A stretch of DNA of 64,000 nucleotides from Pyrus communis (lineage: Eukaryota; Streptophyta; Magnoliopsida; Rosales; Rosaceae). The stretch lies in NCBI RefSeq assembly GCF_963583255.1, contig NC_084814.1, positions 25,829,598-25,893,597 of the forward strand, written 5' to 3'. Within the stretch, counting starts at the first letter, position 1. Every line of letters starts with the position of its first letter. The position numbers were made by a program, and so were the translations under genes. The notes under the pieces are model-generated. The model made no database searches and was not told where the DNA came from. It saw only the letters and a program-made list of their open reading frames with translations. Shown piece by piece: positions 23,401 to 34,685 of the stretch.

Positions 23401-23668
23401 TTTATTATCTGATACGCCGCGTCCTTTGGTATCGACGTCGCCGGCATCTGAAACCTACACAATTACACGTACGCATTGCTTAATTCTTGATAAAAACTCG
23501 GTACCTTTTCACTAATTATTTAGTATTTATTATTAAAAAAAAAAGGGCTATTAAGGAATTAAAGAGTGGAAGAACATACTTAGGGAGGTCGTTACGCACA
23601 TATCTGGAAGCAAAGGTACAGTTCACCAGCTCTCCAAGACGGTCACCGGATGTCGTTGAGATCGCCAT
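20446..23668 (-). CDS. GAD: Glutamate decarboxylase (GAD), 6 exons
   Basis: A cytosolic PLP enzyme converting L-glutamate to GABA and CO2, with activity usually raised by Ca2+/calmodulin and low pH. Coding exons on the minus strand are 23668-23580, 23454-23250, 22204-22004, 21893-21425, 21123-21071 and 20946-20446. They join in frame to 505 aa, the usual plant length. All junctions are GT-AG. Landmarks are [20 protein letters not shown] at the start, [50 protein letters not shown], and the PLP-binding lysine in [10 protein letters not shown] (Lys about 278). The C-terminus ([22 protein letters not shown]) keeps the Trp and basic cluster of a plant calmodulin-binding tail, so calmodulin control is likely. 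Intron 2 (22205-23249) carries a MITE. No lesion is seen. Which GAD paralogue this is cannot be told here. Confidence 0.96.
22516..22688. mobile_element. MITE, family A copy 2, in GAD intron 2
   Basis: Left end GGGTAATGCTAAGGAGATCA; the right end reads GGATAATGTTATGGAAATCA on the opposite strand. It is a relative of the element at 20047-20213. It is AT-rich, with no ORF, and lies wholly inside the intron, away from splice sites. Confidence 0.65.
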
Positions 23669-25240
23669 CTTAATAAATTATTAAATTTTAGGAAGAAAGA
23701 AGAAGAAATTAGGGAACAAAAATATGGGGCCTGGTTGCAGACTTGCAGTTGCAGGTAGGGAGAGGGTGGAGGAGGAACTGAGGAGAAGTTGATGCTATTT
23801 GCCTTTATACTGTTCTCTCAAAACTTTATGCGATAAAAGAAGGGGAAGGATTACCCTTATGTTTGTATGATCATAATTACATCACGTGTCAAACATAAAG
23901 GAAGAATAGACAGTTCTTGTCCAGAAAAAAAAGGCTAGCCGAATAATAAAAGCATAACGTAAAGCAGAATTAAGGACACGTACTGAAAATGCTTGGCCAA
24001 GTTGCCCATTTTACCCTGCGTTATTTTAAAGCGTCGCTACCGACTCATCTATCTGCTTTCCTGCCCCAGCTTGTTTTGATTTCTGTCCACCTTTGGGTCG
24101 GTAGGAAAGGACAGAAAGTCTTCAAGCGCACGTGGAGTCCATTCATTGGGTTAAATGCTTTTTATGACAGTTAACCCATGTGGACTCATTAATGGTTACG
24201 CGTGCATTTGTAGTAAACATACGTGGTTAAACTCTTGTAATGCCGTTTAATAAAAATTTGTCACGTTTAAAAAGGTATTTACGATTGGAGTAAGTCTGAG
24301 GGTCTCTCTATTTTACTGAAGTTTTTCTCAATATTTCGGGTATTAAACCATTCATATTTGTAGTTAAACTCTAAATTACAATGCATGAACTAATTAGCTT
24401 TAAGGATATGGCAAATGATTTGTAACTTTGAAGTAATTTGGTCCAGTAACGGAAATGGAGTAACGGCAGATGGTCCCCAAATCGGATCGGATTAAACCAG
24501 AAACTATGCAATCAATCGTCTTTTACACAAATGAAAATGATTTTCGGTTGAAAGAGAAAGAAAGGAAGCAAGCAAAGAAAGAAACTAAAGAAGGAATTGT
24601 CGTTGGTAGTGAAGTTGACTGACTAGTGGTGGTTGGCTTCTCTCGTCGTTCGACTGAAACTTCGTAAAACAAAACAAAACTTTGAATAAAAAAGGTGAAT
24701 TGCTAATTTAGTTTATGAATTATAATTTGAGTAAAAATTAAATATTGTAATCATTTTTTTTAGGAAAATTATTTCTTATATTATAAAATTTGTTTATTAC
24801 ATCTTTAATATTATATTCAAAACTATATATTAGAAGGTAGATTGGTAATTTTCATAAAAAATAATGTATAGAGTTAATTTTGAAAGAGAAATTAAATGTT
24901 AGCTTCGCAACCTACATGAAATGTTAAGAGCTTATAGACAATAAAATGATGGTATACACTTTAAAGTGTGTCAAGTGACTTAAGTTAACGAAAAATTAGA
25001 TAGTATGGATGAAATTAGTAATTTTTAATGAATTTAGGAACTTATTTTACCCAAAAAAATAATTTAAGAACCTAATTTTTACTAAAGTGATAATTTAGAG
25101 ACTAAATCAACACTTCACTCGAGTAAGAATACTCGATCACGTTATCTATAAAACACTTTTCAGAAAATTGTAAATTTTATAATTTTGGTTTCATCAGATA
25201 TTGTCCTAATTTCTCCTCCTATGAGTTGTCCTACTAATAG
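23669..25240. other. GAD promoter region and AT-rich intergenic DNA
   Basis: The GAD 5' leader and promoter lie just above 23668 (pyrimidine/purine-rich 23690-23800). Further up are low-GC sequences without a recognisable gene. No confident TATA box or operator is called. Confidence 0.4.
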
Positions 25241-25523
25241 TGTGACATCCCACATCGCCCAGAAGAGTGATCCTTAAATGTATATTCTCATCCCTACCTA
25301 GCACGAGGCCTTTTGGGAGCTCACTGGCTTCGGGTTCCGTAGGAACTCCGAAGTTAAGCGAGAAGGGGCTAGAACAATCCCATGATGGGTGACCCACTGG
25401 GAAGTTGCTCGTGAGTTTCCAAAAACAAAACCGTGAGAGAATGGTAAGCCCAAAGCGGACAATATCATGCTACAGTAGTGGAGCGGGCCCGGGAAGTGAT
25501 TCGCCCCGGGCCGGGATGTGACA
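25241..25523 (+). mobile_element. Cassandra-type solo LTR with 5S-rRNA-like segment
   Basis: A 283-bp unit with TGTGACATCCC/GGGATGTGACA ends and an exact target-site duplication AATAG (25236-25240 and 25524-25528). Its interior resembles 5S rRNA: GAACTCCGAAGTTAAGCG (25343-25360, A-box region) and GATGGGTGACCCACTGGGAA (25384-25403, C-box region) in the correct spacing and order. Cassandra elements are non-autonomous TRIMs known to carry 5S sequences with Pol III promoter elements in their LTRs. No second LTR is nearby, hence a solo LTR. The strand given is that of the 5S sense. Confidence 0.92.
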
Positions 25524-25528
25524 AATAG

Positions 25529-26431
25529 CCCTACCAAAATTTCTCTTGCAAACATGATATTGTTCATGCATAGCATACTTGTCCAACAAGAGAGATTTTT
25601 TAACATGCCGTAAATATAACTCAGTACAACAAATGTAATAGCTAAATTGATTGAAAACTTTAAAAAATTGAAATATGACATTTAGTGTGCCAGACCGTAT
25701 TTCCAACACTCTAAAAAATTTCTCATCAAGCAAAAGGTAGTGCCAAACCAATCCATCAATCAAATTTTCAACTATCATAATTATAGATGAGCAAAATTTC
25801 CACATAGCACTCTATCGTGTAACGAAAAGTGTATTCCTTAATTATCTCTCTCTCTCTCCATCACATTATCATAGCTTTGAATACACACAAACTTTTGCCT
25901 TATCTGTAACCCTGTGACGCATTACCACCAACCAAAAATTGAAACTAATTTCAAAGGAGAAATAAAAAATGGGAGGAATGATTACTATTTGCTGACTAAG
26001 AGTACTAAAAGACATTGTGCTGTTCTAATTCCTATGGCTTAAAAACTAAAGTACAAGGTTTTCACCTGTGATCTCAAATAAAATTACTTACCACCACTTT
26101 GTATTCGTAATTTGGACTTTGCAGTTTGGAGGCATGTACGCATACAGATACATAAACTTTCTAGTTTCTTCCTTTAACGTCTGATCGGTATATGGGTAGT
26201 GTGTCAAAAACTGGACAAACAAGAAGTTCTTCACATCAGAAACTTTCTTATTCTAATAGGAAATACACAAGAGGGAACCTTTTGCAAATCTTCAATTAAG
26301 CATAGACGTTTTCACTAAAAGCGCGCTAAACAGGCACTGAAGAGACGCTAAGACGTGTTTTAGTACCTATTGAGCACCCCTTAAGTGGAAAAAGTTGTAT
26401 ATGTGTATGTATACTCACCTGACTTCTAATT
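25529..26431. other. Intergenic DNA downstream of the PHD gene
   Basis: No gene recognised. Contains a short CT repeat (25844-25858). The PHD gene's 3' UTR should begin just below 26432. Confidence 0.4.
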
Positions 26432-27710
26432 TTAGGGGCTTTCCACCATTTCTAGTTTTCTCTTTCTAGAAGCAATGCCATTTTCTGATCCCATCTACAC
26501 ACAGCAACGCAAACAAGGCAAGTACAAATAAGCAATTGTTAAATCCACATGAACAAAGTAAAACAGGAAAAGTTACTACTTGAAGAAGATGCAAGATCAT
26601 CTGGACTAGTATATATCAACAAATTGTTCTGTTCAAACTTCAAAACCGATCAAGCAAGCAAACTATTGTTTTATGGTTTCAACTTAGGAAGTGACCCCCG
26701 CACGACCCTTCTCTCCCATGCATCTTTTGATTGAATAAAACAAAAGAGAATCAACGAACATAAATTCATAGGATTTTGCAAAAGAAGAAAAAAGGCGTGC
26801 ATAAATCTTCCTCTAACTTTCTTGATTGCTCAATATGCTATCTTTATGTGTTCTGGTTTGACCTATGTTATTCTGAAATCACATACAATGGACATGCAAA
26901 ATGTACTTGTCCAGGGCAAATGTTGGACTAACAAAGTAACAGTAATTAAGGGTAACTTTCTGATACAGAAAACTAGCAACCAGTTGAAGATTTTATATTA
27001 CCAGAGGAGGAGGATCAGCACAATCAGAATGAGATGGGTCCAAAACAACAGCAAGAGAACAATCCCCGTCATCGGTTTCAACTTCAGACAGTGGAGTCCT
27101 GTAACATTATACTCGATTTATAAGAACTCAATTAAACAGATAGTCCTAGCCAACACGACAGACCAACAAAACATGAATCAATTGAGCAGACTAATGCTAC
27201 CAGCATAACATACTTAGGAATTTGATCGCACCAGTCAGGAACTTCTGCTTGATAGGCTTCACCAATCCGAACTTTAGACGTAAATGGCTCGGGGTACTTC
27301 AACATAACTGCTATTGGACCCAGCTCAAATTTACACGTTAAGCCAAACCTCAAACCCATGCTACTAGGAGATTTCAGGAAAGAATCGTTCTGCAACTTTT
27401 CGGACAAAATTTTGGAACAGGAACCGCAAAACCAGTCGTCAACTGGAAAAACCACCCGGGGCTTGCAGCATTTTACATGAAACGCTTCTTCGCAGCGATC
27501 ACAAATTAGCATATTCGATATACTTTCAGAACGACGACAACGCTTACACGACTGAACATCTCCACCGAGGCTAATGTCAATTCCCAAAACTTGAGGGGAA
27601 CGAGGTTTTCTAAGGGGAACATTCTTGATCTCGTAACTTTGAAGTATAGGGATGCAAAGGTCGTTTTTGCCCGCTTCAACTGAACCCGGGATAGTGCTCT
27701 TAAGTACCAT
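26432..27710 (-). CDS. Small PHD-finger protein, 3 coding exons
   Basis: A probable nuclear chromatin reader. Coding exons on the minus strand are 27710-27214, 27098-27002 and 26494-26432, giving 218 aa; the frame extends upstream of the ATG without another ATG. A canonical C4HC3 PHD finger runs over residues 55-98 (C55, C58, C70, C73, H78, C81, C95, C98; motifs MLICDRCEEAFHVKCC and DDWFCGSC). It is followed by a conserved-looking block KYPEPFTSKVRIGEAYQAEV and DWCDQIP. An acidic stretch (EVETDDGDC) and a basic cluster SRKRK near the C-terminus could be a nuclear signal. PHD fingers commonly read histone H3 tails, but the ligand here is unknown. The third exon is short and its use is inferred from an AG acceptor and an in-frame stop, so the C-terminus is less certain. 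Confidence 0.75.
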
Positions 27711-28410
27711 TGCTAGTTCCACCTTTCTTTAATTCAAAGAAACACAAGCACAACAATGGCATTAATTAGAAACTAATCCCGAGCAGCTGTAAATGAAATA
27801 TTCGATTTTATTTATGGTGCGACAATATAAACTACTCTAATCTACTACGCAGATTCGAATTTGTGTAGAAGTGCATGCAAACTGTCCAGCCCAGAGGACC
27901 TAATGCACGTCTATACGAATGCAAAATTAATGGAAATTTGCATGTTTGATATCCTTCTTGAATTTGATTCTTTGTTTTAAAAAACGATGAATGTAGCTAA
28001 ACTATTTAATACTCATCAGTTTCCAAAACAAAAAAGTTGGATTCAATAAGGATACTGAACAACCGCTAATTAATGGTGTTTATTTTTATAACAAATGAAC
28101 TATCATATTATGCACAGCAGAATTAGCTTAAATCTAAAACCCCTAGCATTAATAGAGAACAATCATCTCCAAAACTATAAAATATAAAGGCATTAATAAT
28201 TAATAACCCGGCCAGATGGAATCAAGTTCCAGAAGAAAATAAAGAGGAATTAAATCTGTGGAATTCTATAAATTCAGGGCTTTGAATTGAGAAAAAAGGA
28301 GGAGGAATTAGCACTTACCAGATATGGATCGACAGCGGCTCTTCGTTTTTTCTTGGTTTCTTGGGTAATATTTGGAAAGGAAAATGTGGCTCCTCGCTTT
28401 GATATCAGGC
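27711..28410 (-). other. Probable 5' UTR intron and leader of the PHD gene
   Basis: On the minus strand a consensus donor (CATATCTG|GTAAGTGC, exon end 28319) lies upstream, and an acceptor-like AG before AAAGGTGGAACTAGC lies near 27732. This suggests a non-coding first exon above 28319 and a leader intron of about 0.59 kb. No TATA box is called. Confidence 0.45.
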
Positions 28411-29244
28411 GGGCAGCGAACTGCAGCAAATATTAACTCATTTTTGAAAGTGTGGGCCCGACCCAATAACGAAATATTTCAATTTTGCTCCAAAAAAAAC
28501 CTCCCGCCAATGTTATTACTATTTGAAATTTTCACTTTTAAAAAAGAGTGTGGCAGCTACAGCTACACACCAACCCGAAAGATAGACACACGGAGATTTA
28601 AATTAGATTGAAATTGGAATTGCTTTGGTATGCAAGTTGGTGGTAAAGAATTGTGTTAAAAATAAAATTTCTTAATTACCCTCTAATTTAATTTTTATTT
28701 GACAAAATAGAAGAAAATTGGTGAATCAAGACTAAATAAGACAAAAATAACAATTTCAAAGAGCAAAACGAGACAAAATTAATTTTGTCGAGTAAAATAA
28801 GACTAAATGACAGTTTTAGGAGCAAATCAATTAATAAGTTTTTTTACCAAAAAATAACTATTTATTTAAAGGGAATTTTGTCAATTTATTCACTTTATTC
28901 AAATGCAGTGTACTAATTGGCATTTGAAGAAAAATAAGTAGTACAAGGAGAAATATGTCCATCCCTTAACTGTATAAATTTCATAATCTAAAGGCTAATG
29001 CTAGGTATAATCAATTTATAAATAAAATTTACAAAGGGCAGCCTATTCACTCATTCGCATTCGAAATCTCCATCTTTGATTAGGAGGATCTTAAAATAAA
29101 GTTTGTATGCCAAACCTAGTTAGAAGCGTTTTTTGGGTGTCAGAAAACACTTTTAGCCATTCAGTCTATTCAACCGGGCAAAACCCAAACGGGAAGTTTC
29201 TGTAGGAAATCAAATACCAATGAGGAAAAAGCAAAAGCAGATAC
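28411..29244. other. AT-rich intergenic DNA
   Basis: No gene recognised. This region lies 3' of the truncated desulfhydrase copy B. The third exon of that gene (the RDDLTG-type block) was looked for here and is absent. Confidence 0.45.
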
Positions 29245-29640
29245 CTTTAAGGCTTTAACCAGACCTCGGTGTTGGGTGGCAAATTGGGAAGATCCCATTT
29301 ATGAATTGGAGTTGGAAACTGACAAGTGATTATTGATAACAATTAACAAAACTAATTAAGCAACTGTTCAATTTCTAGTCAGGAAAATTATATAAATAAA
29401 CAGCAATCTGTAATCGCACATATATAGAAATATATACGAGGCAAAGAGGAAGAAGTGAAATGGGTTTTACTTGTCCGAGAGAGAAGGTGTGGAAACGGAT
29501 GGAGTCGATATGCGATGCCAACGGAGGAGGAGTGTAGGCCTTTTTCGTCAGGAAGTCCATCGCCACCGCCTTCGCTGCCGTATCGGAGCTGTTCTTGGTG
29601 TTGACTGCCACTTCCATTTCTGTGAATCTGATGAGACTGA
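29245..29640 (-). pseudogene. D-cysteine desulfhydrase-like fragment, copy B
   Basis: Two exons of a PLP enzyme of the ACC-deaminase/D-cysteine desulfhydrase family. Exon 1 ends at 29471 and encodes MDFLTKKAYTPPPLASHI and HTFSLGQ. Exon 2 (29318-29245) encodes FPTPIHKWDLPNLPPNTEVW. Relative to copy A, exon 2 has an 8-bp duplication at its 3' end that puts a TAA in frame just before the donor. No further exons follow, so the PLP-lysine exon and all the rest are missing. It lies in tandem with copy A, suggesting an old tandem duplication that decayed. Confidence 0.8.
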
Positions 29641-30713
29641 AAGTCTGAAACAATCTGAGAAAGAGCTGCAGCTTTGGAATTTGGAAGCATCGGAAACAAA
29701 GACCTTTGTCTGCTACAGCAAGTCACCATCCACGTGAAGGTGAAGACCAAGGTAACGTTAAGATGCCATGCAACTTCAATTCCCACGTGAACAAGCCAAA
29801 GGAGATGGCATGCAGTAAGAGACATCGAGTTCCAAGCCAACAACAAAGAGGGCACCAAATTACTTATTTCATTATAAAAACAAGTTGTGGAACCAACTGC
29901 AAGATTGAGATACGTAGAATGAGATAGCAGTCAAGATTGAGATACTTGGCAGCCACTGCAGTTGCACGACAGTGGTTGCTTTGGATGCTCCCTATCGTCA
30001 CGACACAGTCCGCACCCTTCTCCACCGCACCTGCCATCAAGAACTCCAATTTTCTGACTTTGTTACCGCTCAGCTGCATTCCCGTAAGATCATCACGCTA
30101 GATATTTGCAAATACTTCTGTCAGTGTAAAACCAGGTAAGTGAAGACATAAAACCAAAGTAACAACTCAAATAATTACACCTCAAAAATCGCTAACTATA
30201 ATTTTACACATAAGTCATGGGGGACATAAAATCCACAAATCCAGCTCTGAACAAAAGATGCAACATTTTTGTCAAATTCGCGGTTAGAAGTATCGATATT
30301 TGATCGAGTGAAAGCTTAAAATTAATTTGAGCATTCATCCATAACAATTCAATTTCAAAGTACGTGCAACATTATATATAACACAAATGACAAAACCCAA
30401 ATGGTATTTTTCTATAGGAAAGCAAATCCAAGTGAGAAAAAAAGTAAAAGAAAATACCTTTAACCAGACCTCAGTGTCGGGGGCAAATTGGGAATATTTC
30501 ATTTGTGAATTGGAGTGGGAAACTGCGATTACAAACACAAAGCAGCTGCTAATCAGTAATCAATACAATCAGAAACAGTAATCGATAGCTAAACATGAGC
30601 AGAGGAAGAAGAGAATTGGGTTTTTACATGTCCGAGAGGGAAGGTGTGAGAAGGGATGGGGTTGATGTGCGACGCCCAAGGAGGAGTGTAGGCCTTTTTC
30701 GTCGGGAAGTCCA

Positions 30714-31060
30714 TGTTGAATAAGAAGAGTATCCAAGATAACTCTAATGATCCCAAGAAGAAGAAAATAGAGCACACTCTTAAAGAAAGCTCACAAAACA
30801 AACTAATTAGCAAAACTTTTCTTATTTAGCTCTAGGCTTTGTTTCTCCTTGGATGATATACAATGCTTGAGGACTTGGGTATTTATAGCAAACCAAATGA
30901 AAGCTACACCACACACTTACTTCACCTACAACATCCACCTACTTCACCTACAACCTCCACTTACTTCACCAACCTCACACACTTACTTCACCAACCTCAC
31001 ACACTTACTTCACCTACAACATCCACCTACTTCACCTACAATTGACATTGATTCTCAACA
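30714..31060 (-). repeat. 3' LTR with 88-bp tandem expansion
   Basis: The extra block at about 30953-31040 consists of variants of CTTACTTCACCAACCTCACA and CTACAACATCCACCTACTTC. The rest matches the 5' LTR base for base. Confidence 0.9.
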
Positions 31061-33871
31061 CTCCCCCTCAATGTCAGCTCTCATTCTTTGCACTGTGCTG
31101 AGCAGACAGCGAAAATTTTCGAGCTTGCCTGTACTTAAACTTTTTGTGAACAAGTCCGCAACTTGATCATTCGTCTTGACCTGTCTCATCTCAATCTCTT
31201 CTTGTAGAACCTTTTCTCTGATAAAGTGGTAGTGCACTTCTACATGTTTAGTTCTTGCATGAAAGACTGGATTTTCCGCCAAGCGAATGGCCGATTGGTT
31301 ATCACAGTACAATGGTACTGGATAATCTACTGGTTGATGTAGATCACTCATCAACTGTATTAGCCATGCATTCTCTTGAGCTGCCATTGCTGCTGCTCTA
31401 TACTCTGCTTCAGTGGTTGATAATGATACCGTCGGTTGTCTCTTGCTACACCAAGAGATGGTTCCAGAACCAAGCTTAAACACATACCCAGTTGTTGATC
31501 TCCTGGTGTCATGATCTCCCGCATAGTCAGCATCACAGTAACCAACTAACTTGCAGTCTTCACCTTTCTTGTACAAAAGACCATAGTCAATTGTACTCTT
31601 CACATATCTCAGTATTCGTCGAACTGCTTCCAAGTGAGGCTTCTTTGGATTTTGCATGTACCGACTCATCACACCAACTGCATAAGAAATGTCAGGTCGA
31701 GTCAAGGTTAAGTAGATCAGACTACCTACCAATTGTCGATACATCGTCGCATCTTCCAAATCTTTTCCTTCATGTGCACTCATTTTGACATTTGGCTCCA
31801 TCGGCGTAGAGATCAGCTTGCATTCGAGCATTCCGAACCTCTTCAATAAATCTTTGGAATACTTCTGTTGACAGAGAAATATTCCTTCTTGTGTGCGATC
31901 AACCTCTAGACCAAGGAAATGCTTGAGTTGACCAAGTTCCTTCATCTGGAAACGGACTGATAAATTCTCCTTCGTCTGAAGAATTTCTGCCTCATCATCA
32001 CCGGTTATGATTAAGTCATCCACATACACTAGCACAATAGCTAGCTTTCCTTCATTGGCTTTGACAAACAAGCTGGAATCTGCAGGTGTTACTGAATAAC
32101 CACTTTGTGTTAGAAACTCTGCAATCTTACCGTACCACGCTCTTGGTGCTTGTTTCAAACCGTAGAGTGCTTTCCTTAACTTGCACACGTACTCAGGATG
32201 AGCTTCGCTTTTAAAGCCCATTGGCTGCATCATGTAGATCTCCCGATCTAACTCTCCATGCAAGAAAGCATTCTTCACATCCATTTGGTATAGATTCCAA
32301 TCTTTGTTGGCTGCAAGTGCAAGTAAGACTCGTACTGTTGTAAGCTTTGCTACTGGACTAAACGTTTCATCATAGTCTAGTCCGTATTGCTGAGAGAAGC
32401 CTCGAGCCACCAACCGAGCCTTGTACCTTTTAACTGAACCATCAGGACGACGTTTTATCTTGTACACCCATTTGCAGGATATGGGTTTCATATCCCTTGG
32501 CTTTGGCACCAAATCCCGAGTCTGATTTTGCTTAAGCGCAGTGATTTCTTCTTCCATAGCTCTTATCCATTCAGAACTCTGTGATGCTTCTTCAAACACC
32601 TCAGGTTCTTTTGGTGCTCCATCAGTTATGGCAGCATTGGCATATTTAGGATTTGGCTTTCGTACTCTTGTTGACCTTCTTAGTTGTGCTTGTGGAGTTG
32701 ATACTTCCACTTCACTAGGTCTAACTTCTTGTGGTTGTTGGTACACACCTGTTTGCCAAGGACTCTTAGGTACTTCTTGCTCGACATCGTCTCCAGCAAG
32801 CAGATCTTCAGGCTCATCTGGACTTGATTGGATTTGGGCAGCTCGGTCTCCCAGTTTCCCTTGCAATGTATCTTCTAAATCTTTTGGGTCGGGCAACGCC
32901 TCATTTTCTGAGCACCACCAAGAAGATGCTTCAGCATCCCATTCTTTATCCATAGCTAGATATGCTACGGCGTCCCAATCATCTTCACTTTTCTTCTCTA
33001 AGTTGGCGACGTTACTCTCTGCAGGCCTTTTGAACCAGCAATCCTTCGCCATATGACCATTCTTTCCACAATTGTAACACTTGCCCTCAAATCTTTTATT
33101 ATTCTGGGACTGACCACGATTGCCGTGATACTTCGGAGCTCCCCCTCGCCGAGAACTCCCTCCTCCTTGATGACCTTTTTCCTTGTCACCATTTCTTTTA
33201 GATCCACCACCAGCACGCTGCTTAAAGCTGCCTTTACTTTTGGTGTAGAGCGCTTCCTCCTCACCTTTTAACGAAACCCCTCCCATTTGCTTTGCCAAAG
33301 CTTCTTGATCGGCAAGCAAATTCTCAAACTCAACAAGCGATGGTTGTGTCGGCCATCCTTGTATAGCGGCAATGAACCCTCGATATTCGGGTCTCAAACC
33401 ATGGATAATTATTCTCTTCATCCTGGTTTCCCCAATAGGAGCTGTTGGATCTAATTCTGAAATTTCGCGGCATATCGACTTCACCTTGTGAAAGTACTGG
33501 GCAATCGTCATGTCGCGTTGTACCATCGATAGCAGCTCATTCTCGAGAAGTTGCAATTTTGTATCGTTCCTCTTCGAAAAGAGTGTAACAAAAGTGTCCC
33601 ATGCTTCCTTTGGCGTTTTAGCATCCCGAATGTGCTCCAACATTTCTTCTTCTATTGTGGTCTTTAAGGCAAACATTGATTTGCCTGCTTTAATTTTCCA
33701 CTTCCGCAAGACGCCGTTAGCATCTTCCGCTGCCGGTTGTGTAACTTCACTACCACCGACAACCTCCCACAAGTCTTGACCTTGAAGGTAAGACTCTATA
33801 CACGTTGCCCACGTGTTATAGTTTTGGTTGTTGAGCTTCTTGATTCCTCCAACAACTTGAAGATCACCCAT
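31055..33871 (-). CDS. Copia Gag-RT-RNase H fusion protein lacking integrase
   Basis: An uninterrupted 938-aa frame from the ATG at 33871. Gag ([20 protein letters not shown]) is followed by a zinc knuckle [14 protein letters not shown] (about residue 264). The chain then goes, within about 100 residues, into the linker [18 protein letters not shown] and the RT domain ([33 protein letters not shown] near 617). RNase H has [27 protein letters not shown] and [12 protein letters not shown]. The protease active site, the HH-CC zinc finger and the DDE core of integrase are all missing, with no frame break at the deletion. The last sense codon and stop (TGT TGA) are supplied by the first bases of the 3' LTR. 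Confidence 0.93.
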   Translation of the reverse strand: MGDLQVVGGIKKLNNQNYNTWATCIESYLQGQDLWEVVGGSEVTQPAAEDANGVLRKWKIKAGKSMFALKTTIEEEMLEHIRDAKTPKEAWDTFVTLFSKRNDTKLQLLENELLSMVQRDMTIAQYFHKVKSICREISELDPTAPIGETRMKRIIIHGLRPEYRGFIAAIQGWPTQPSLVEFENLLADQEALAKQMGGVSLKGEEEALYTKSKGSFKQRAGGGSKRNGDKEKGHQGGGSSRRGGAPKYHGNRGQSQNNKRFEGKCYNCGKNGHMAKDCWFKRPAESNVANLEKKSEDDWDAVAYLAMDKEWDAEASSWWCSENEALPDPKDLEDTLQGKLGDRAAQIQSSPDEPEDLLAGDDVEQEVPKSPWQTGVYQQPQEVRPSEVEVSTPQAQLRRSTRVRKPNPKYANAAITDGAPKEPEVFEEASQSSEWIRAMEEEITALKQNQTRDLVPKPRDMKPISCKWVYKIKRRPDGSVKRYKARLVARGFSQQYGLDYDETFSPVAKLTTVRVLLALAANKDWNLYQMDVKNAFLHGELDREIYMMQPMGFKSEAHPEYVCKLRKALYGLKQAPRAWYGKIAEFLTQSGYSVTPADSSLFVKANEGKLAIVLVYVDDLIITGDDEAEILQTKENLSVRFQMKELGQLKHFLGLEVDRTQEGIFLCQQKYSKDLLKRFGMLECKLISTPMEPNVKMSAHEGKDLEDATMYRQLVGSLIYLTLTRPDISYAVGVMSRYMQNPKKPHLEAVRRILRYVKSTIDYGLLYKKGEDCKLVGYCDADYAGDHDTRRSTTGYVFKLGSGTISWCSKRQPTVSLSTTEAEYRAAAMAAQENAWLIQLMSDLHQPVDYPVPLYCDNQSAIRLAENPVFHARTKHVEVHYHFIREKVLQEEIEMRQVKTNDQVADLFTKSLSTGKLENFRCLLSTVQRMRADIEGEC

Positions 33872-34120
33872 CGTATCGGCAAGACTTTGACTACACCGAA
33901 CAAGCTTGAGTGACTACCGTGCAGAGTAATACACTACTCTCGACACAAAGAAGCTCCCTTTCAAGGTTTGTGATAACCCCAGCAATAATCTCAAGAAATT
34001 TTTTCTGATGTGGAAGATCAGTTAAAACTGCAACCACAGAGCATACTCAGAATTTCAAGAGACTTTACAACCAATGCTCTACCAAGAACGATCCCTGACC
34101 GACTTGGCTCTGATACCAAT

Positions 34121-34379
34121 TGTTGAATAAGAAGAGTATCCAAGATAACTCTAATGATCCCAAGAAGAAGAAAATAGAGCACACTCTTAAAGAAAGCTCA
34201 CAAAACAAACTAATTAGCAAAACTTTTCTTATTTAGCTCTAGGCTTTGTTTCTCCTTGGATGATATACAATGCTTGAGGACTTGGGTATTTATAGCAAAC
34301 CAAATGAAAGCTACACCACACACTTACTTCACCTACAACATCCACCTACTTCACCTACAATTGACATTGATTCTCAACA
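34121..34379 (-). repeat. 5' LTR of the integrase-less Copia
   Basis: A 259-bp repeat between the primer-binding site and the GTCCA duplication. Confidence 0.92.
34287..34295 (-). promoter_or_regulatory. TATA box of the integrase-less Copia 5' LTR
   Basis: Minus-strand CTATAAATA within the 5' LTR, in a context (GCTATAAATACCCAAG) shared with the related LTR at 62538-62932. The role is inferred from position and consensus. Confidence 0.55.
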
Positions 34380-34442
34380 GTCCATCCCCCCCACCTTCGC
34401 GGTCGTATTGGATGTGGTGGTGGCCTCCGCAGCCATAGTGTG

Positions 34443-34685
34443 TATTAAGTTTAATATTTGGTTGTGTTATTCATATGTCTGCTGTAATGGCAGTTGGTTG
34501 TTTTATATACATCTTACACACACGCATGCAATAAACAAATGTTGTAAAGGTGGCGTGCTTGCTGCCCATGCTGTAACACATCAGAGCACATGAGCTGAAA
34601 CCATGTGGTAGTCTGCTGACAAGGAATATTGTACCCACGTGCAGTATTCCTTCTGTCCAGGTTAGTGGGGCAAGTTCTCTCAACA
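34443..34685 (-). repeat. 3' LTR of the decayed Copia
   Basis: A 243-bp repeat; it differs from the 5' LTR at one base (GCTTGCTGCC versus GCTTGTTGCC on the plus strand). Confidence 0.92.

Larger units (their letters stand above)
30714..34379 (-). mobile_element. Integrase-less Copia retrotransposon
   Basis: A 3666-bp element. The 5' LTR is 34121-34379 (259 bp) and the 3' LTR 30714-31060 (347 bp). The LTRs are identical by eye except for an extra 88-bp block of tandem repeats in the 3' copy. The target-site duplication is GTCCA (30709-30713 and 34380-34384). The primer-binding site ATTGGTATCAGAGCCAAGTC is at 34101-34120. The polypurine tract TTGAGGGGGAG directly precedes the 3' LTR. One open frame encodes Gag, RT and RNase H but no integrase, so the element must have been mobilised by enzymes supplied in trans or lost integrase very recently. 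Confidence 0.95.

Noticed and set aside
25300..25420. A 5S rRNA gene
   Set aside because: The 5S-like part lies inside a TG...CA unit with an exact AATAG duplication, diverges from 5S at many positions and has no array neighbours; it fits a Cassandra LTR.
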